64,000 nt of DNA from SZUA-100 sp965248135 (GCA_965248135.1 CBDFIN010000012.1:372001-436000), one strand, 5' to 3'. Numbered from the stretch's first letter, positions 42,040 through 51,448 are shown. Notes: generated by a model from the letters alone, not told the origin. A program made the numbers and translations.

Positions 42040-43530
42040 ATGGCAAATATAATAGATAATTTCGACCAGGTGATTAGGGAACCGCGCATTCGCCCGGTAA
42101 TTTTATGTGGCGGTAGCGGTACGCGATTATGGCCGTTATCCCGCAAGAGCATGCCGAAACAATTTCTAAAGCTCACCGGTGAAAGAACGATGTTTCAGGA
42201 GACGCTCAAAGGTATGGCAGACTCCGATCTGTTCTGGGCTCCGAGCATTGTTTCTGGAGCAAGCTTCCGCCATCTGGTCGAACAGCAGGCCGAGGCGGCC
42301 GAAGTGGAAACCGGTCCGGTGATCCTGGAACCGATCGCTCGCAACACTGCAGCAGCAATTGCCGCAGCCGCGCTGGTCGCCCATTCAGAAGATGGCGAGG
42401 ACGCATTGTTGCTGGTGCTGCCATCCGACCATCATCTCGATGCGCCTGAAAAACTCCACGCCACGGTTCGTCGTGCGGCTCCACATGCCCGCGACGGTGC
42501 AATTGTCGCTTTTGGTATCAGTCCTGACAGGCCGGAAACCGGTTTTGGTTACATCGAATGCGGACCCCCGCTGGCTGATGGTGATGATCGCAGCTTTCAG
42601 GTAAAAAGGTTTACCGAAAAACCAGATCAAGTCACTGCCGAACGTTTTCTCATGGAGCGGAATTATTACTGGAACAGCGGTATGTTCCTGTTTCGCGCTG
42701 ACCGGATTTTGGCGGAGATCGAAAAGTTCTGCCCCGAGATTATTAGCCATACCGGTAATGCCATGGCTTTAGCGGAACGTGATGGCCGTTTTATCCTGCC
42801 CGCCGCGCACCACTTTTCTGAAATTCCCGATATTTCCATCGACTACGCGGTCATGGAGCGGACAGAACGGGCAGCGGTAGTTGCTGCTGAATTCCAGTGG
42901 AGCGATATGGGATCATGGTCAGCGGTTGCCGACATTCAGCCAAGCGACAACGATGGTAACAGTATCAGCGATAACACGATGCTAAGCGAATGTACGGACA
43001 CCTATGTCCGCAGCAACGGTCGATTGATCGCCGGTATTGGCCTCGACAATCATGTCATCATCGACACCGACGACGTGGTGTTGGTAGCTGACCGGGATAA
43101 GGTCCAGGATATAAAAAGTCTGGTGGATCGGGTAAAATTTGCCGGCCATTCGAGCGCTGAGAACCATAAAAAGGTCACGCGGCCCTGGGGAAGCTATGAG
43201 AGCATCCATATGGGCGAGGGCCACCAGGTCAAGCATATCGTCGTAAATCCCGGCGGCAAGCTGTCTTTGCAATATCACCATCACCGTTCAGAGCATTGGA
43301 CCGTCGTATCCGGTCGGGCCGAGGTCACTGTCGGTGCTGAAATTCGGGTGGTGGGGGCCAATGAAAGCGTCTACATTCCGGTCGAAGTGCTGCATCGGAT
43401 CTATAATGCCGAGAACGAGCCCCTCCACCTGATTGAAGTGCAATGTGGCGACTATCTGGGCGAGGATGATATCGTCCGGCTGGAAGATGTTTATGGTCGG
43501 GTGCAGGTGCCAAAACCAGCCGCAGCCTGA
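42040..43530 (+). CDS. algA: Mannose-1-phosphate guanylyltransferase / mannose-6-phosphate isomerase
   Basis: 496 residues, the bifunctional type II enzyme (AlgA/ManC) that supplies GDP-mannose. The ATG at 42040 is chosen: GAGGG lies 7 bases upstream and the sigma54 promoter is just ahead; a longer frame to 41887 would run through that promoter. N-terminal nucleotidyltransferase: VILCGGSGTRLWPLSRKSMPKQFL, EPIARNTAAAIA, FTEKP, YYWNSGMFLF. C-terminal cupin isomerase: RPWGSYESIHMG, GGKLSLQYHHHRSEHW, NxxxYIPxxxxHRI. Product feeds AlgD across the divergent promoter region. Confidence 0.93.
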   Translation: MANIIDNFDQVIREPRIRPVILCGGSGTRLWPLSRKSMPKQFLKLTGERTMFQETLKGMADSDLFWAPSIVSGASFRHLVEQQAEAAEVETGPVILEPIARNTAAAIAAAALVAHSEDGEDALLLVLPSDHHLDAPEKLHATVRRAAPHARDGAIVAFGISPDRPETGFGYIECGPPLADGDDRSFQVKRFTEKPDQVTAERFLMERNYYWNSGMFLFRADRILAEIEKFCPEIISHTGNAMALAERDGRFILPAAHHFSEIPDISIDYAVMERTERAAVVAAEFQWSDMGSWSAVADIQPSDNDGNSISDNTMLSECTDTYVRSNGRLIAGIGLDNHVIIDTDDVVLVADRDKVQDIKSLVDRVKFAGHSSAENHKKVTRPWGSYESIHMGEGHQVKHIVVNPGGKLSLQYHHHRSEHWTVVSGRAEVTVGAEIRVVGANESVYIPVEVLHRIYNAENEPLHLIEVQCGDYLGEDDIVRLEDVYGRVQVPKPAAA

Positions 43531-43541
43531 TGGTTTGATCG

Positions 43542-44108
43542 ATGACACTACGTGATAACCAAAACTGGCGGGTGATCAAATCCAGGGAGGTTGCTGACTG
43601 CTCTCCCTGGCTTCGGGTGACCAAGGAATCGGTGCAGTTGCCCGACGGCCATATCGTGCATGACTACTATCATCTGGAACTACCTGATTTCGTCATCATT
43701 TTTACAACTACAACCGACGATCAGGCATTATTTCTCAGACAGTACAAGCACGGTTTGCGCAAAACTTGCCTGACCCTGCCTGCCGGTCATATCGAAAATA
43801 ATGAGACACCGCTTGTCGCCGCCAAACGGGAGCTGATGGAGGAGACCGGCTATCAATGCGATGATTGGTTGAGCCTCGGCAGTTTCGTTGGCCACGGCAA
43901 TCTGGGCATGAATACCGGACACTTTTTTTGGGCCCGCGGTGCGATTGCAGTGGCCGAGGCCGATTCGCCGGATTTGGGGCAGGTCTCGATCGTATTGAAG
44001 CATCAATCGGAGACAGGCGCGTTGCTGTCAAGCGGTGCCATTCCGCTGTTGCATCATGCGACAGCAATTTCATTGGCAATGACCATAAGCTCGTCGAAAC
44101 TGAGATAG
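43542..44108 (+). CDS. Nudix hydrolase (ADP-ribose/GDP-sugar pyrophosphatase-like)
   Basis: 188 residues. The Nudix box is exact: GHIENNETPLVAAKRELMEE plus TGY fits Gx5Ex7REUxEExGU. The N-terminal beta-domain (WLRVTKESVQLPDGHIVHDYYHLELPDFV) is that of the ADP-ribose pyrophosphatase subgroup, which also includes GDP-mannose hydrolases such as NudK. Only 11 bases after algA and on the same strand, so it is probably co-transcribed; hydrolysing excess or damaged GDP-sugar would fit but is inferred. Confidence 0.85.
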   Translation: MTLRDNQNWRVIKSREVADCSPWLRVTKESVQLPDGHIVHDYYHLELPDFVIIFTTTTDDQALFLRQYKHGLRKTCLTLPAGHIENNETPLVAAKRELMEETGYQCDDWLSLGSFVGHGNLGMNTGHFFWARGAIAVAEADSPDLGQVSIVLKHQSETGALLSSGAIPLLHHATAISLAMTISSSKLR

Positions 44109-44152
44109 ATGCCGCTGACGGCGGTAATAATTATGCGGGCCCGCTTATTACC

Positions 44153-45610
44153 TCAGGCAATAAGCGCGGTCTCGTTTTCCTTCAGTTCCCGCAATCGGCG
44201 ATAAAGTGTCGACGGGCTGATTTCCAGTGCGCCGGCCGCCTTTTGCACATTACCGTCGAAGTGATCAAGCGCGGCGTGGATCAGATCACGCTCTGACTGC
44301 CATAACGGTTTGAGTGGCGCGTCATCCGGTCGAATTTGCTCGACAATAGAGCCAACATTTTCAGATGATTGGGTGGCGGTCACGGGCCTTGGCGGCTTGT
44401 TCGGGTGATTTGGCGTTGCTTGACCGATCTGGCTCGAGCCTAACATTGCCGCGGTAATCAATGGACCGTCATCAAGGACAACGATATTGCGAACCAAATT
44501 TTGCAGTTCGCGCACATTGCCCGGCCAGTTTCTGGTAAGCAAGACGTGTTTTGCCTCCTCCTCGATGCCGGTAAAGTTCTTGCCTTCTTCGGCGGCGTAT
44601 CTTCGCAAAAAATAAGCCGCGAGCTGCAGCACATCGTCTTCGCGTTGACCAAGCGGTGGCAAATGCAGCGGAATAACGTGCAACCGGTAATACAAATCTT
44701 CACGGAATCGGCCTTGCTGCACTTCGTCCCATGGATTTCGATTGGTGGCACAAATGATCCGGACATCTACCGATTCGGTTTTCGCGCCGCCCACCCGCCG
44801 GTAGCTGTCGGTTTGCACGAAGCGCAGTAACTTGACCTGCAAATCAATTTCCATCTCGCATATTTCATCGAGAAAAAGTGTGCCGCCATTCGCCTGGGCG
44901 GCGGCCCCATCGCGATCAGCGATTGCACCGGTAAACGACCCTTTGACATGACCAAAGATCTCGCTTTCGATGAGGTCTTTAGGAATTGCGCCGCAATTCA
45001 GTGCGACAAAGGGTTTGTTGCGGCGCGGGCTTAAATCGTGAATGGCCTGCGCCGACACCTCCTTACCAGTGCCGCTTTCACCGGTGACGAAGACAGTCGC
45101 TTTACTTTTGGCGACCCGCTCAATAACCCGATAGATTTCCTGCATGGCCAGCGACTTACCCACAAAACCGCAGAATTCACCGCGGTCATTATCACGGCGG
45201 AAGTCATCAACGATCTGTTGTAGCTGCTGGCGCTCCAGCGCGTTGCGCAAGGTAAATCGCAGACGGTCGGCCTTGAACGGTTTTATGACAAAATCCGCCG
45301 CGCCAGCCTGCATTGCCTTGACAGCGGTGTCGATCGATCCCCTGGCGGTAATCACGACGACCGGAAGGCCGGGCCGCAACTCGCGGGATTTCTCCAGAAT
45401 TTCGAAGCCGCTCATGTCGGGTAGGTGAAGATCTAAAATGACGCAGCCTATTTCAGCCTGCGGCAGTGCTTCTAAAGCATCGCCGCCATTGTCGACCAAA
45501 GTGAGCGTATATGGATCATTACGCATATATTCTTGATAGACTCTGGCCAGGCTGTGGTCATCTTCCACCAGCAGGATGCCCGTTTTATTTGATGCCATCT
45601 TCATCACCAT
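44153..45610 (-). CDS. Sigma54-dependent response regulator, NtrC family
   Basis: 485 residues. Receiver about 11-125 (phospho-acceptor Asp60 in VILDLHLP, Lys110 in VIKPF). AAA+ ATPase about 145-385 with Walker A GESGTGKE and the sigma54-contact loop GSFTGA (224-229, Ser for the usual first Ala), Walker B GGTLFLDE, and the R-finger region REDLYYRLHVIPL. C-terminal Fis-type HTH (AAGALEISPSTLYRRLRELKE). It activates sigma54 promoters when phosphorylated. The three sigma54 sites at 37.8-42.0 kb are likely targets. Similar regulators (AlgB) act in pseudomonad alginate control, but orthology is not claimed. An alternative start is the Met five codons in (MASNKTG). Confidence 0.92.
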   Translation of the reverse strand: MVMKMASNKTGILLVEDDHSLARVYQEYMRNDPYTLTLVDNGGDALEALPQAEIGCVILDLHLPDMSGFEILEKSRELRPGLPVVVITARGSIDTAVKAMQAGAADFVIKPFKADRLRFTLRNALERQQLQQIVDDFRRDNDRGEFCGFVGKSLAMQEIYRVIERVAKSKATVFVTGESGTGKEVSAQAIHDLSPRRNKPFVALNCGAIPKDLIESEIFGHVKGSFTGAIADRDGAAAQANGGTLFLDEICEMEIDLQVKLLRFVQTDSYRRVGGAKTESVDVRIICATNRNPWDEVQQGRFREDLYYRLHVIPLHLPPLGQREDDVLQLAAYFLRRYAAEEGKNFTGIEEEAKHVLLTRNWPGNVRELQNLVRNIVVLDDGPLITAAMLGSSQIGQATPNHPNKPPRPVTATQSSENVGSIVEQIRPDDAPLKPLWQSERDLIHAALDHFDGNVQKAAGALEISPSTLYRRLRELKENETALIA

Positions 45611-45704
45611 AGTTAGTAAAATGTATTATTTTTATAATTACTTTTAAGCATTTTGGATACAAGCCAGATCATAAACCAAAATAGTTTTGAAAATGTTGCT
45701 GTTT

Positions 45705-46649
45705 TCACGCAGGATCGAGACGCCAGTTGATGGCCGGTGCAACGGGTACGATACCCAGGGGATTGCGCTTGTCGGATTTTGAAAAATATCCGTGCCGGTA
45801 GATATCGAATTTGACCGTGTTGGAAACACCTGGCAGCGCGTAAATCGTTCGTGCATAGCGCCAGATATGTGGATAGTCCGTAATCCGGCGACGGCAACAC
45901 TTGAACGCAAGATAATAGGCGACGTCGAAGCGCGCCAATGTCGGAAAAAGGCGTATATCGGCCTCGCTTGGATTGTCTCCGGCGAGATATGGGCTTAGGG
46001 CCAGCCTTTCCTCAATGGCGTCGAGGGTTTCAAAAACCTCCTCGACTGCCTGTTCATAGGCTGACTGGCTTTCGGCAAATCCCGCGCGATAGACACCATT
46101 ATTTAATGAGGGCTGAATCCGGTCGTTCCATCCATCAATTTCGGCGCGCAGGTGGCTTGGGTACAGATCAAGGCGACAGCGGGTGAAAGGTGCAAAGGCG
46201 ACCGGCAGCATCCGCACCAGATCGCCGGATTCGTTAGATACAAGCCGCTGGGAGGTGGTATCGAATAGCAAAGGGACAGTGGCCCTTCCGGTATATTCTG
46301 CATCGCCAGCTGCATAGACCTCATGCAGCGCATTGTGACCGAAAAGATCATCAATATAACCGGCGTTTGGGTCAAACACCCAGCCATCTAAAGTGCGGGC
46401 AGGTGCGACAAAAGAAACCGGCAGTACCTCCTCCAGCCCCAAAAAAGCGCGTGTCAATAAAACCCGGTGCGCCCATGGACAGTTCCATGCGGCATAAAGA
46501 TGATACCTGCCGGGTTCGGCGGAAAACTCGGACGAACCCGCTTTAATCCAGCTACGAACCACACTTGGTGCCCGCTTCCAAGCCCCATTCTTGCGGATAT
46601 TTCCATTAGCGCTGTCATTAATCCAGCGACCGGCTAGCATTTGTCCCAT
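45705..46649 (-). CDS. yqjG: Glutathionyl-hydroquinone reductase (Xi-class glutathione transferase)
   Basis: 314 residues, typical for the YqjG/ECM4 group. Catalytic Cys in AAWNCPWAHRVLLTR; then VSFVAPARTLDGWVFD and the helical C-terminal domain with LYPSHLRAEIDGWNDRIQPSLNNGVYRAGFAESQSAYE and IRLFPTLARFDVAYYLAFKCC, all group hallmarks. It reduces glutathionyl-quinols in the cytoplasm. Unrelated to the exopolysaccharide genes; it lies 95 bases before the NtrC-type regulator on the same strand, probably a separate unit. Confidence 0.92.
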   Translation of the reverse strand: MGQMLAGRWINDSANGNIRKNGAWKRAPSVVRSWIKAGSSEFSAEPGRYHLYAAWNCPWAHRVLLTRAFLGLEEVLPVSFVAPARTLDGWVFDPNAGYIDDLFGHNALHEVYAAGDAEYTGRATVPLLFDTTSQRLVSNESGDLVRMLPVAFAPFTRCRLDLYPSHLRAEIDGWNDRIQPSLNNGVYRAGFAESQSAYEQAVEEVFETLDAIEERLALSPYLAGDNPSEADIRLFPTLARFDVAYYLAFKCCRRRITDYPHIWRYARTIYALPGVSNTVKFDIYRHGYFSKSDKRNPLGIVPVAPAINWRLDPA

Positions 46650-46735
46650 GCTAATTCTTTCCGACTACGGCGATGCCTGTTTTAGGGCCTGTTGAGTATC
46701 AGGTTTCGGATGTGGCGCGAAGCGCATTTTGTGAC

Positions 46736-46875
46736 TAATAACAAGGGAAGCCAATACTGACCCATATGATGGCTCAAATTCGTTTGCTGAGGCGGCGCAA
46801 TACGCGCCCTGGCCGGCCACAAGCGGATTATAAACAATGCCAGCAGGCGATTTCTCAACACCGAAGGCCGGCCTG
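46736..46875. repeat. Interspersed repeat, copy R3 (partial)
   Basis: Closely matches 11453-11592 over about 140 bases: AATACTGACCCATATGATGG, TCGTTTGCTGA, GGCGGCGCAATA, CTGGCCGGCCACAAGCGGAT and ACACCGAAGGCCGG occur in order. The left-end motif CTAATAACAAGGGAA corresponds to the terminal repeat of the full copy at 20823. No right end was found. It fills part of the 467-base gap 46650-47116; the rest is AT-rich and presumably contains the promoter of the GGDEF-EAL gene. Confidence 0.6.
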
Positions 46876-47116
46876 ATGAGCCAAACCACGACAGCTGTCG
46901 ATGCCAATGATGGTTGTCGATTAGGCCATGATGATTGAAGAAAATATTAACCTGAGACCTGTAGGCTGATTTTCAATTTGCCAATTGACAGTGTTGGTCA
47001 TTTCTGGAGTGGCGCTGCTGGTAAATATAGAGCAATATTGTTAGATAAAAACACTTCTAATAAAAACAATATCAAGCACTGTAAACTGTTAGTACTGGTA
47101 TTGGGGCTCGATCTTG

Positions 47117-49285
47117 GTGAAAAGTGAAAAAAAAACGCTGAGAAAATCGGAAAATATTGAAGAAATTGGCAATGATTTAAAGGCTGTGAAAAATCTTGAT
47201 GGTGCGGTGGGTAGATTATTTGCAATCGATGATAAAGTCTCTTTTGCTATAACCAATATACATGGTACTATTTTATATGCAAACGATAATTATTGTAAAC
47301 TTTCTAAATACAGTTATGAAGATTTGATCAACTCAAATTACAGTATTGTTTCTTCAGGAAATCATCAAGATTTCTTTTTTAAAGAAATGTACGATGTTTT
47401 GATCAAAGGAAATTCATGGCAAGGCGAGATGAACAATCGCGCCAAGGATGGTTCTATTTTTTGGACCTCTACAACTATTGTTCCGGTTCGAGACAATGAC
47501 GGCAAAGTGGCACAGTATTTTGCTATCAGCAGTGATATTACTGCAAGGAAGACAGCCGAAACTGCGGCCGAGATCAGAACCAAATATTTGGAACAGGCAA
47601 TCAAACTGATCTCTGATGCTTTCATCCTTTACGATGCCGAAGGAAAACTGGTCTTCTATAACCAAAAACATCTGGAGTTTTTCCCACACCTGACGGATCT
47701 ATATCGATCAGGGGCCACCAGAGAAGATGTTTGGCGCCATCACGCCATGAAGATTTCGGAGGCCGATCCGACGGTAGACGTGGATGGTTACGTTGAAAAA
47801 CGCAGGAAAGCGGACGGTCAACCGCGACTGGATTGTGAACGTCAGCTGTTCGATGGAAGATGGGTTGCGGTTCGTGAAAGACCGATGTCGGATGGCGGTT
47901 TGGTGTCAATCCGCACTGATATAACAGAGCGGAAACGATCAGAAAGTGCTATCACCAAGTTGGCGGAAACCGACACACTTACCGGGCTGCCAAACCGTGC
48001 TCTGTTTGGCAAACGATTGCAAAGCGCCATGATTGAGGCCGACCAAACAGGCTCAATTGTCGGGCTTCTGCTTCTCGATCTCGACAATTTCAAACTTATT
48101 AACGACACATTGGGGCATCCGGTTGGCGACGCATTGTTGTGCGAAGTCGCGGATCGGCTGCGAAAGAACGCCAGGAAAATTGATACGGTTGCCAGATTGG
48201 GTGGCGATGAATTTGTAGTCATCGTGTCAGGTGTCGATTATGAAGAGGAAATCTGCACCTTCGCCGACCGATTGAGAGCGATGCTTGCCAATCCTTATTA
48301 TCTATCCGGCCAGGAAGTGTATTCTTCTGCAAGCATTGGCATGGCGCTGTATACAAGTGAAGATACCAATTCAGATGAATTGCTGCGCAATGCAGATATC
48401 GCCCTGTACAAGGCCAAGGAAGCCGGTCGCAGCAGAGTTAAGCTGTTTGATTATGAGATGCATGAGGAAGTATCCATTCGACGTACAATTGAACAGGAAC
48501 TACGGGAAGCAATAAGAAATCATCGCTTGGAGATTTATTACCAACCACAAATCGACGTCTTAACCGGTCATATCGTTGGTGCAGAAGCATTGCTGCGATG
48601 GTCACGCCAGGACCGAGGCACAATTCCCCCCGGTGAATTCATCCCGGTCGCGGAAGCAACCGGTCTTATTGTACCACTTGGCAAGTGGGTATTGAATGAG
48701 GCCTGCCAACAAGCCCGGGAGTGGCAAAATGAGGGAATAGCGCCCCTGGTCATGGCGGTGAATCTTTCACCGGTCCAATGCAAGCACCAGGATTTGATCA
48801 AATATGTCCGGCAAGCATTGGAGCAGTCCCGACTTGACCCACAATGTCTTGAATTGGAGATTACCGAAGGGGTCGCCATGTCAAGCGCCGCTTTCCAGAT
48901 TTTTGAAAATCTCAAGCATTTGGGTATCAAAATGGCAATTGATGGCTTTGGCACCGGTTATTCGTCGCTTTCCCAAATGGTTGATTTCCCTGTCAGTCGC
49001 TTGAAAATCGAACGATCGTTTATCGGGTCAAAAAAACACAGTGCGGTTTGCTCGGCAATCATCAACCTGGGTAAAAGCCTTAATCTCAGTGTTACTGCAG
49101 TGGGTGTTGAAACCATTCAGGAACTAGAAGCTCTTTCAGCGCTGGGTTGCAACACGATGCAGGGTCACATCTTTGCACCCGCCATGCCGGCGAACTGTTT
49201 TGCCGATTTTGTTCGCGCCCATAATCCAAAAAAATATGCCAATAAAGAGCGCAGATCGAGCGTTGAAACTAGTGGAATGAATTAG
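47117..49285 (+). CDS. PAS-PAS-GGDEF-EAL protein (c-di-GMP turnover, EAL site altered)
   Basis: About 722 residues. No ATG near the start; GTG at 47117 (or TTG at 47114) after GGGGC is used. PAS about 40-145 and a PAS-7-like domain 155-275, no membrane span. GGDEF about 280-445 with intact RLGGDEF and an intact inhibitory RKID five residues before it, so it should make c-di-GMP. EAL about 455-705: EALLRW, NLSPVQ, LEITEG and GVET are present. However, the metal-binding DDFGTGYSS reads IDGFGTGYSS and KIDRSF reads KIERSF, so phosphodiesterase activity may be weak or lost. It is the nearest c-di-GMP enzyme to the PilZ-bearing Alg44-like protein. Upstream DNA is unusually AT-rich. Confidence 0.88.
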   Translation: MKSEKKTLRKSENIEEIGNDLKAVKNLDGAVGRLFAIDDKVSFAITNIHGTILYANDNYCKLSKYSYEDLINSNYSIVSSGNHQDFFFKEMYDVLIKGNSWQGEMNNRAKDGSIFWTSTTIVPVRDNDGKVAQYFAISSDITARKTAETAAEIRTKYLEQAIKLISDAFILYDAEGKLVFYNQKHLEFFPHLTDLYRSGATREDVWRHHAMKISEADPTVDVDGYVEKRRKADGQPRLDCERQLFDGRWVAVRERPMSDGGLVSIRTDITERKRSESAITKLAETDTLTGLPNRALFGKRLQSAMIEADQTGSIVGLLLLDLDNFKLINDTLGHPVGDALLCEVADRLRKNARKIDTVARLGGDEFVVIVSGVDYEEEICTFADRLRAMLANPYYLSGQEVYSSASIGMALYTSEDTNSDELLRNADIALYKAKEAGRSRVKLFDYEMHEEVSIRRTIEQELREAIRNHRLEIYYQPQIDVLTGHIVGAEALLRWSRQDRGTIPPGEFIPVAEATGLIVPLGKWVLNEACQQAREWQNEGIAPLVMAVNLSPVQCKHQDLIKYVRQALEQSRLDPQCLELEITEGVAMSSAAFQIFENLKHLGIKMAIDGFGTGYSSLSQMVDFPVSRLKIERSFIGSKKHSAVCSAIINLGKSLNLSVTAVGVETIQELEALSALGCNTMQGHIFAPAMPANCFADFVRAHNPKKYANKERRSSVETSGMN

Positions 49286-49797
49286 ACATTTGATACCAAG
49301 GGAAATCAATAATGGGAACCTCAAAAAATTAGCCCATTTCAATGAAACCATGGCAAAGCCATTTAGATGGTCCTATCAAGGAAAACCCTTGACCGTATAA
49401 ATATGTGGATAAAAATTTCCACCGAGGTGTACTGGTCGCTTGAACCGATGACGCTCCGCAAGGCGCGCGTGGCCTTCCTGTTGGCTACCGGGACAAACTT
49501 CCGCTACCGTCAAGTGGCCCCTTTTTACTCCGGCCTGTTGGCCCCATTTATGACCGGGATTGACACAAGGGATCAAACCGCGTCAATTTCAAGCGTGCAG
49601 GATGGAACGACGAATTCCTGCGGTCACTCCTAAGCAACTTTTGAAATGCGATTGCCCTGCCACACAAACAATCAAAGTTGATTTCTGATCCTATCTCCGT
49701 TATTTCACCGACTAAATAATTCGACCAAAACTGCAAAACTATGAGATCACTCATATTTACCCTTGTCTTCGCAAACAATTATTTGGAGTTAAAATAA
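49286..49797. other. Non-coding gap
   Basis: 512 bases with no supported gene. The first ~30 bases (GATACCAAGGGAAATCAATAAT at about 49291) resemble the terminal motif of the interspersed repeat family, perhaps a stub. Short frames here lack family features. The promoter of the Wzz-like gene is expected in the AT-rich last 100 bases. Confidence 0.35.
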
Positions 49798-51393
49798 ATG
49801 GCGGTCACAGATGAAAGTGTCGACAAGCAGGCCACTGGTGAGGCCAGCGGCGAGATTGACCTGAGACGACTGCTCGTAGCCGTTTTAGGGACCCGTAAAC
49901 TTGTCGTTGTTTCGGTGTTGATTGCTGCGATAGCACTGGCGGGAATGATTGCAATGCTGCGTATGGCGCTGCCGACGGAACAGATATTTCAGCACCAAAT
50001 TGCCTTTACCTTCGAAGGCTCCGGAAAAGGGGAGTATCCCAACGGATCTCCATTTTCGATAAACGATATACTCGCTCCGGTTATTCTAAAGAGGGTTTTT
50101 GAAAACAACAAACTATCTGATTATGGCTTCAAACTTGAGGATCTTGTCGCCGCGACAAGCATTAACCAGTTTTCACAAAATTACAGCATTGTTGTAGCAC
50201 GGTATCAAGCGCGTCTTTCGGATCGAAAATTGTCTTTTGCAGAACGGGAGGAAATAGAAAATAACATGCAAAAGGAGCTTAGGTCGCATCGAAATAAAGC
50301 GGCACTGATTAGATTGACGTTAACAAAACGTGTCGGTATTTCGAAGGAATTGGGCCGAAAAATTGTGCTCGATATCCCTGCGGTATGGGCTAAACACAGC
50401 ATCGAGCAAATGGGTGTTCTCAATTTGGCCGGCGGATTTGAATCTGCTCAACTTGTCGACACAACCCTGTTTTCTTCGCTGGATCATTTGGTGGCAATCG
50501 ATTTACTGCGATCATCAGCTAAACGCCTGGAAGATCGGATCGAAGAGGTTAAGGAAATTGGCGGTGCACACACGATAATTGAAGAAGATAGCGGTCACAC
50601 TTTGAATTCATTGCGCCGAGCGGCTCAGAATTTGAGTACTTTCAAAATTCAAGAATTGTTATCCATTGCGGTTGAGATGGTATTTGCAAAAAATCCGGAA
50701 CGAACCATTCCGTTTTTCAATGGCAAATTAGAAGACCTTTTGCAAAAACGCGATTCATTCAGGAACAAGGCGGACTCAACCAAATCCGTTATGCAAGATT
50801 ATTTTAACAAAAACCGGGCAGTTGTTTCAACCAATACTCCCACTAATTATCGGAATGGATCATCGCTGCAATCCGGTGGCACTACAATTGCACAATACGG
50901 TGAGACTATTGTTGATAGAATAGTTAATCTGACACGACAAAGTTTGGATTTGGAATTCATGCAAGAATTAACTAATTCTCGACTTGAGCTTTTACAAGCT
51001 GAGGCAGAATTAAACATGGAGATTGGTGCAACTAGGCTAATTGTTAGAAAAATATCCAATCAGAATAGAGAAATATTGAATATGTCTACCGAACAAATTG
51101 CGGAAAATGAAAAATATATTGTTAATAATATTAGCACCGTTGCGGACGAACTGAACAAATTATGGCAGGTTTCTGAAAAAATGAAGGAAGCACTGAGTTT
51201 TAGAAGATTGTCGTTTAGTGGTCAAATCTATAAAGATGCGCTTTTAACATCCAGACAATCTTATATGTCCAACCATCCTGTCCTCAACAGGCGGGTCGCA
51301 ATACTGTATGTGGCTGCGCTGTTCATCATTGCCCTCATGACCGTTTTTGCAGGACTGTTATGGCACACCGTTCGAACTCGAAAGGCTCTCTAA
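49798..51393 (+). CDS. Wzz-like polysaccharide co-polymerase/chain-length family protein (tentative)
   Basis: 531 residues. One membrane span near the N-terminus (VVVSVLIAAIALAGMIAMLRM, about 35-56) and one at the C-terminus (VAILYVAALFIIALMTVFAGLLW, about 500-522). Between them is a large polar, helix-rich periplasmic region with probable coiled coils. EIDLRRLLVAVLGTRKLVVVS resembles the Wzz start (xIDLxxLxxxLWxxK), and the terminal HPVLNRRVAILYVAAL resembles the P-rich second-span region. No tyrosine-kinase domain. Such proteins set chain length or aid export of surface polysaccharide. Codon use is more AT-rich than in the genes before 45 kb, hinting at transfer. Family placement is by architecture and is not certain. 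Confidence 0.5.
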   Translation: MAVTDESVDKQATGEASGEIDLRRLLVAVLGTRKLVVVSVLIAAIALAGMIAMLRMALPTEQIFQHQIAFTFEGSGKGEYPNGSPFSINDILAPVILKRVFENNKLSDYGFKLEDLVAATSINQFSQNYSIVVARYQARLSDRKLSFAEREEIENNMQKELRSHRNKAALIRLTLTKRVGISKELGRKIVLDIPAVWAKHSIEQMGVLNLAGGFESAQLVDTTLFSSLDHLVAIDLLRSSAKRLEDRIEEVKEIGGAHTIIEEDSGHTLNSLRRAAQNLSTFKIQELLSIAVEMVFAKNPERTIPFFNGKLEDLLQKRDSFRNKADSTKSVMQDYFNKNRAVVSTNTPTNYRNGSSLQSGGTTIAQYGETIVDRIVNLTRQSLDLEFMQELTNSRLELLQAEAELNMEIGATRLIVRKISNQNREILNMSTEQIAENEKYIVNNISTVADELNKLWQVSEKMKEALSFRRLSFSGQIYKDALLTSRQSYMSNHPVLNRRVAILYVAALFIIALMTVFAGLLWHTVRTRKAL

Positions 51394-51448
51394 TCACTGC
51401 GGCGGCAGGCTCTGAAGGCCTTTCTCGAAAATCCTGGCGATTTGGATG

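Noticed and set aside
49367..49633. 88-codon frame in the gap before the Wzz-like gene
   Set aside because: No ribosome binding site, unlike codon use and no family features; probably chance.
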